A stretch of DNA of 20,971 bases, from NCBI GenBank assembly GCA_036514635.1, contig DATBWU010000030.1, positions 1 through 20,971 on the forward strand. Direction: 5' to 3'. A program made the translations under genes and the position numbers. Under the pieces are notes generated by a model. That model had not been told where the DNA came from. It did not search any database and saw only the letters and a list, made by a program, of their open reading frames with translations. Within the stretch, counting starts at the first letter, position 1; each line of letters begins with the position of its first letter. This document shows positions 17,453 to 20,971 of this stretch, piece after piece. Origin of the DNA: DASSFZ01 sp036514635 (GTDB lineage Bacteria > Chloroflexota > Anaerolineae > Fen-1058).

Positions 17453-17480
17453 TTGACAATTGTGAGCCGTGTGGTAAAAT
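17453..17480 (+). promoter_or_regulatory. Promoter of the rpsL-rpsG-fusA-tuf operon
   Basis: TTGACA (17453-17458), a 16-base spacer and TAAAAT (17475-17480) form a near-consensus promoter. It gives the translation genes a start independent of rpoB. The leader is about 112 bases. Confidence 0.85.
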
Positions 17481-17492
17481 CCCGGCTCGCCC

Positions 17493-17582
17493 GGCTGTGG
17501 CAGCGTCTCCCACGGCCCACAAAACCGCTCCATTGTCGTGTCATCGAGGGAGGCCATCGCCATCACCAGATGGCCTCTTTCT
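17493..17582 (+). promoter_or_regulatory. rpsL leader: two hairpins, the second terminator-like (attenuator)
   Basis: Hairpin 1 pairs GGCTGTGG (17493-17500) with CCACGGCC (17510-17517, one G-U). Hairpin 2 pairs GAGGCCAT (17550-17557) with ATGGCCTC (17570-17577) and is followed by TTTCTT, four bases before the GGAGG of rpsL. GGCC in the two hairpins could cross-pair. The layout mirrors the rpoB leader and suggests attenuation or feedback, but no ribosomal-protein binding site was recognised. Confidence 0.55.
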
Positions 17583-17598
17583 TGCGGAGGTTCCGGCT

Positions 17599-18027
17599 GT
17601 GCCGACAATTAACCAACTCGTTCGCAAAGGTCGCAAGACCAGGCGTGTCAAGAGCCGAGCGCCCGCCTTGCAGTTCACCTGGAACTCGTACAAGCAGCGT
17701 CGGATGCGTCAGTTCAAAGGTGCGCCGATGAAGCGCGGCGTGTGCATGGTGGTCAAGACGCAGACGCCTCGAAAGCCGAACTCGGCGCTGCGCAAGGTCG
17801 CGCGCGTCCGGTTGACGAACCACATCGAGGTGACGGCTTACATTCCGGGCGAAGGGCACAACTTGCAGGAACACTCGGTCGTGATGATTCGCGGCGGTCA
17901 TGTGAAGGACCTGCCGGGCGTGCGCTATCACATTGTGCGCGGCACGCTGGACACTGCCGGCGTCGAGAAGCGCGCTCAGGGCCGGTCGAAGTATGGTGCG
18001 AAACGGCCCAAGGCCGCTAAGAGCTAG
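17599..18027 (+). CDS. rpsL: Ribosomal protein S12
   Basis: The GTG at 17599 lies eight bases after GGAGG and begins MPTINQLVRKGRKTRRVKSR, giving 142 residues against the usual 123-137. Conserved PNSALRKVARVRL, PGEGHNLQEHSVV and KDLPGVRYHIVRG confirm S12, which monitors decoding in the 30S A site. An extra segment of about 14 residues (around 26-39, FTWNSYKQRRMRQF) sits between APALQ and GAPMKRGVC. Residue 58 is Arg in TPRKPNS, where E. coli has Lys42 of TPKKPNS; changes at that Lys, including to Arg, are classic streptomycin-resistance substitutions. GGHVKDLPG has His where many bacteria have Arg. It is the first gene of the str operon here. Confidence 0.97.
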   Translation: MPTINQLVRKGRKTRRVKSRAPALQFTWNSYKQRRMRQFKGAPMKRGVCMVVKTQTPRKPNSALRKVARVRLTNHIEVTAYIPGEGHNLQEHSVVMIRGGHVKDLPGVRYHIVRGTLDTAGVEKRAQGRSKYGAKRPKAAKS

Positions 18028-18045
18028 GGTGAAGGGAAGTCGAGT

Positions 18046-18516
18046 ATGTCTCGAAGAGCGCGAGCGTTTCACCGCGAACTCCCGTCGGACCTGCGCTACC
18101 ACAGTATGCAGCTGCAGATGTTCATCAATCACATGATGCAACGGGGTAAGAAGAGCGTCGCCACGCGCATCATCTACGATGCGATGGACATGATCGAAGA
18201 CCGCGCCAAGCGCCCGCCGATCGAGGTGTTTGAGCAGGCCTTGCGGAACACGATGCCGACGGTCGAGGTGAAACCCCGACGGGTCGGCGGTGCGAACTAT
18301 CAGGTTCCGGTCGAGGTCGGGTCCGAGCGGCGCGTGACGCTGGCGATCCGCTGGCTGTTGCAGGCCGCTCGCGGGCGGGCCGGCAAGTCGATGTCAGAGA
18401 AACTGGCGGGTGAGTTCCTGGACGCGGCGCAGAATCAAGGCGCTGCGATTAAGAAGAAGGAAGAGACACACAAGATGGCCGAGGCGAACCGCGCCTACGC
18501 CCATTTCCGATGGTAA
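18046..18516 (+). CDS. rpsG: Ribosomal protein S7
   Basis: The ATG at 18046, after AGGGAAG, gives 156 residues, the usual length. Conserved features are SRRARAFHRELPSD at the start, FINHMMQRGKKSVA, ALRNTMPTVEVKPRRVGGA, YQVPVEV and WLLQAARGR, ending AEANRAYAHFRW. S7 nucleates assembly of the 3' major (head) domain of 16S rRNA and in E. coli represses its operon by binding the rpsL-rpsG spacer. Here that spacer is only 18 bases, so the E. coli-type site is absent. Any feedback would have to act elsewhere, for instance in the long gap before fusA. Confidence 0.98.
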   Translation: MSRRARAFHRELPSDLRYHSMQLQMFINHMMQRGKKSVATRIIYDAMDMIEDRAKRPPIEVFEQALRNTMPTVEVKPRRVGGANYQVPVEVGSERRVTLAIRWLLQAARGRAGKSMSEKLAGEFLDAAQNQGAAIKKKEETHKMAEANRAYAHFRW

Positions 18517-18527
18517 TCTAATGTAGA

Positions 18528-18713
18528 CGAGCCGGTGGCTCGCCTATACGACATGTCCGGTGCCCGACACGTCGGACTTAGCCTACGTGTCCGAGACGCG
18601 GCACCTGTCAACCGAAGTCTATTGGTGATTATTCACATCTCGATAGCTCTCCGTCCGCGTCCTCGCGGACGGCCCGCGAGACGCGGGCCTGGAGCACTTG
18701 TGTGCAATCACCA
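18528..18713 (+). promoter_or_regulatory. Structured leader region between rpsG and fusA
   Basis: The 212-base gap contains many perfect helices. CGAGCC/GGCTCG forms a hairpin at 18528-18542. Three mutually exclusive helices follow: GTCCG 18555-18559 with CGGAC 18573-18577; GACACGT 18566-18572 with ACGTGTC 18585-18591; and TCGGAC 18572-18577 with GTCCGA 18589-18594. TGGTGATT (18623-18630) pairs with AATCACCA (18706-18713). This encloses hairpins CCGTCCGCG/CGCGGACGG (18651-18672) and CCCGCG/CGCGGG (18673-18687). The closing helix ends 15 bases before the fusA start, where no clear ribosome site exists. It is probably a cis-acting RNA controlling fusA (and tuf); no known riboswitch class was recognised. 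Confidence 0.6.
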
Positions 18714-18728
18714 GAAGCCTAGAGTAGT

Positions 18729-20825
18729 ATGGCACGGGAATACCCGATCGAACGCACGCGCAATATTGGCATCATCGCGCACATCGACGCCGGTAAGACG
18801 ACGACGACCGAGCGTATTTTGTTTTACACCGGCAAGACCTATCGCATCGGCAACGTGGACGAAGGCACTACGGTGACCGATTGGATGGAGCAGGAGCGCG
18901 AACGCGGCATCACCATTACCGCTGCGGCGATCACGTGCATCTGGCGCGATTACCAGATCAACATCATCGACACTCCCGGCCACATCGACTTCACCGCCGA
19001 AGTTCAACGCTCACTCCGGGTGCTTGACGGCGGTGTTGTTGTGTTTGACGCCGTCAACGGCGTCGAGCCGCAGTCCGAGACCGTGTGGCGGCAGGCCGAT
19101 CGTTATCAGGTTCCTCGGATGTGTTACATCAACAAGATGGATCGCACGGGCGCGGACTTCTATCGCACGGTCAGCATGATTCGCGAGCGGTTGAACGCCA
19201 ACCCGCTGCCGGTGCAGTTGCCGGTGGGTCGTGAATCCGACTTCGACGGCGCGATCGACCTGTTCACCATGAAGTGGCTGCGCTGGGGGGACGATCTGGG
19301 CTTCACGATCGAAGAGCGTGACATCCCGGCCTCGATGCAGCAAGAGGCCGCCGAAGCGCGCGCCACGCTCGTCGAGCGCATCGCCGAGACCAGCGACGAT
19401 CTCACGCACCGCTATCTCGAAGGCACGGAGATGTCAGTTGATGATTTGAAGGCCGCGCTTCGACGGGCGACGATTAAGAGCCAACTGGTGCCGGTCTTCT
19501 GCGGCACCAGCCTTCGCAACAAAGGCGTGCAGGCCGTCCTCGATGCGATTATCGATTACCTGCCTTCCCCGCAGGACATCCCCGCGATTCAGGGCACCAA
19601 TCCTCATTCGGGTAAAACAGAACTTCGACATGCCGACGATAGTGCGCCCTTCTCGGCCCTGATCTTCAAGATCGTCACCGATCCCTACGTGGGCCGGCTG
19701 GCGTACTTCCGCGTGTATTCGGGCAAGGTTGAAGCCGGTCAATCGGTGTTGAACTCGACGAAGAGCCGCAAGGAGCGCGTGGGCCGCGTGCTGCGCATGT
19801 ACGCCGATCGACGCGAAGAGTTGGACGAGGTATACGCGGGCGACATCGGCGCGACGCTGGGTCTGAAGGACTCGTTCACCGGCGAGACGCTGTGTGACGC
19901 CAACAAGCCGATCGTGCTGGAGAGCATCACCTTCCCCGATCCGGTGATCGCGGTGGCGATTGAGCCGAAGACGACTGCCGACCAGGACAAGATGAGCCTG
20001 GCGCTCAAGGCGCTGTCCGAGGAAGACCCGACCTTTCGCGTGCGCAGTGACGAGAACACCGGCCAGACGATCATCTCCGGCATGGGCGAGCTGCACTTGG
20101 AAGTGCTGGTCGATCGAATGCTGCGCGAATTCAAGGTGCAGGCGAACGTCGGCAGGCCGAAGGTCGCCTATCGCGAGACGATCACCAAACCCGTGCGCAG
20201 CGAAAGCCGTTTTGTGCGGCAGACCGGCGGGCGCGGCCAGTACGGCCACGTCATTTTGGAAATCGAACCGGCGGAGAAGGGCACCGGCTTCTCGTTCGAG
20301 AATGATATCGTCGGCGGTGTGATCCCGAAAGAATACATCCCCGCCGTCGAGAAGGGTGTCCGCGAGGCGATGGAATCGGGCGTGTTGGCGGGTTATCCGC
20401 TGGTGGACATCCAGGTGCGATTGGTAGGCGGCTCGTACCATGAAGTCGATTCGAGCGAGATGGCCTTCAAGGTCGCCGGGTCGATGGCGCTGAAAGACGG
20501 CGTGCAGAAGGGCGCCCCGGTCTTGCTCGAGCCGGTGATGAGGGTCGAAGTGGTCGTGCCGGACGAATACACCGGTGACATCGTCGGGCAACTCTCGTCG
20601 CGGCGCGGCCAGATTGAAGGGATGGAGCCGCACGGCGCGGGCCTGCAGGCGATTCGGGCCTACGTGCCGCTGGGCGAAATGTTCGGCTACGCGACCGATC
20701 TGCGATCGCAGACGAAGGGGCGCGGTACGTACACGATGGAATTCGCGCACTACGCCGAGGTCCCGATCAACGTGGCCGGCGATATTCTGCAACTTGGCAA
20801 GCGCGAGATGGTTCGCGCGCGATAA
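18729..20825 (+). CDS. fusA: Translation elongation factor G
   Basis: This 698-residue protein has the full EF-G layout. G1 is AHIDAGKTTTTER (17-29), the switch I region ends in RGITITAAA, G3 is DTPGHIDF and G4 is NKMD. Domains II-V follow, with GRGQYGHVILEIEP in domain IV and YTMEFAHYAEVP near the end. It drives ribosome translocation and, with ribosome recycling factor, subunit splitting, using GTP. The ATG at 18729 fits the family N-terminus MAREYPIERTRNIGIIAHID, but no convincing ribosome site precedes it, which is unusual for so highly expressed a gene. It lies after the structured gap and 21 bases before tuf. Confidence 0.98.
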   Translation: MAREYPIERTRNIGIIAHIDAGKTTTTERILFYTGKTYRIGNVDEGTTVTDWMEQERERGITITAAAITCIWRDYQINIIDTPGHIDFTAEVQRSLRVLDGGVVVFDAVNGVEPQSETVWRQADRYQVPRMCYINKMDRTGADFYRTVSMIRERLNANPLPVQLPVGRESDFDGAIDLFTMKWLRWGDDLGFTIEERDIPASMQQEAAEARATLVERIAETSDDLTHRYLEGTEMSVDDLKAALRRATIKSQLVPVFCGTSLRNKGVQAVLDAIIDYLPSPQDIPAIQGTNPHSGKTELRHADDSAPFSALIFKIVTDPYVGRLAYFRVYSGKVEAGQSVLNSTKSRKERVGRVLRMYADRREELDEVYAGDIGATLGLKDSFTGETLCDANKPIVLESITFPDPVIAVAIEPKTTADQDKMSLALKALSEEDPTFRVRSDENTGQTIISGMGELHLEVLVDRMLREFKVQANVGRPKVAYRETITKPVRSESRFVRQTGGRGQYGHVILEIEPAEKGTGFSFENDIVGGVIPKEYIPAVEKGVREAMESGVLAGYPLVDIQVRLVGGSYHEVDSSEMAFKVAGSMALKDGVQKGAPVLLEPVMRVEVVVPDEYTGDIVGQLSSRRGQIEGMEPHGAGLQAIRAYVPLGEMFGYATDLRSQTKGRGTYTMEFAHYAEVPINVAGDILQLGKREMVRAR

Positions 20826-20846
20826 GGACTCAGGAGGCATCCACCT

Positions 20847-20971
20847 ATGTCGAAGGGGCATTTTGACCGGACGAAGCCGCACGTGAACGTGGGGACGATC
20901 GGGCACATCGACCACGGCAAGACGACGCTGACGGCGGCCATCACCAAAGTGCTGGCGCTGAAGAAGATGGC
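20847..20971 (+). CDS. tuf: Elongation factor Tu, N-terminal part (3' end beyond window)
   Basis: The ATG at 20847 has GGAGG (20833-20837) nine bases upstream. The 41 visible codons read MSKGHFDRTKPHVNVGTIG, then HIDHGKTTLTAAITKVLALKKM. This is the EF-Tu N-terminus with its P-loop GHIDHGKT, Ile replacing the more common Val. EF-Tu delivers aminoacyl-tRNA to the ribosome. It ends the classic rpsL-rpsG-fusA-tuf order within this window. Confidence 0.97.
   Translation, partial: MSKGHFDRTKPHVNVGTIGHIDHGKTTLTAAITKVLALKKM

Noticed and set aside
19434..20915. A 493-codon minus-strand frame opposite fusA
   Set aside because: Shadow of fusA; His/Arg/Asp-rich composition is typical of antisense frames in GC-rich genes.

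Overview
The window is a GC-rich bacterial chromosome segment with sigma70-type promoters. It most resembles a member of the Chloroflexota. That placement is inferred from the overall style: multi-GAF sensor kinases, stand-alone receivers, small hairpin repeats in many gaps, a split rpoB/str cluster and an S12 insertion. It is not proven by any single marker.

Left part (1-4687, minus strand). A consensus-like promoter at 4659-4687 faces left into a three-GAF histidine kinase, a dual-receiver LuxR-type regulator, and then the N-terminal 364 codons of phosphoenolpyruvate carboxylase, which runs off the left edge. A terminator-like hairpin sits between this promoter and the kinase start.

Middle (4777-12095). 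On the plus strand come a 46-residue one-helix membrane peptide, a 73-residue helical protein resembling NHLP/Os1348-type small proteins, two single-domain response regulators with a 4-base overlap, and tRNA-Leu(GAG) with its own perfect promoter and terminator. Next are a pentapeptide-repeat protein, convergent with a proline-rich protein that may carry a roadblock-like domain, then a FabG-like SDR convergent with a CDP-alcohol phosphatidyltransferase. A protein made of sixteen predicted zinc ribbons (minus) is divergent from an ECF-type sigma factor that overlaps a small single-span membrane protein. Hairpin-forming repeats fill several of the gaps.

Right part (12114-20971, plus strand). 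FabH with a basic C-terminal extension ends at a strong hairpin. Then come rpoB, rpsL, rpsG, fusA and the start of tuf. rpoB and rpsL each have their own promoter and a leader with two hairpins, the second followed by a T-rich run. fusA is preceded by a 212-base gap rich in mutually exclusive helices. rpoC is absent from its usual place between rpoB and rpsL. RpoB carries an insertion of roughly 140 residues containing three copies of a W-x(5)-G motif, and has Thr at the position of E. coli Arg529. S12 has Arg at the position of E. coli Lys42 and an extra segment of about 14 residues near the N-terminus.

No phage, insertion sequence, CRISPR array or rRNA gene was seen. The most interesting signals are the leader RNAs of the transcription/translation genes, the RpoB insertion and drug-site substitutions, the sixteen-ribbon protein beside a sigma factor, and a hairpin repeat that supplies the C-terminus of the kinase.
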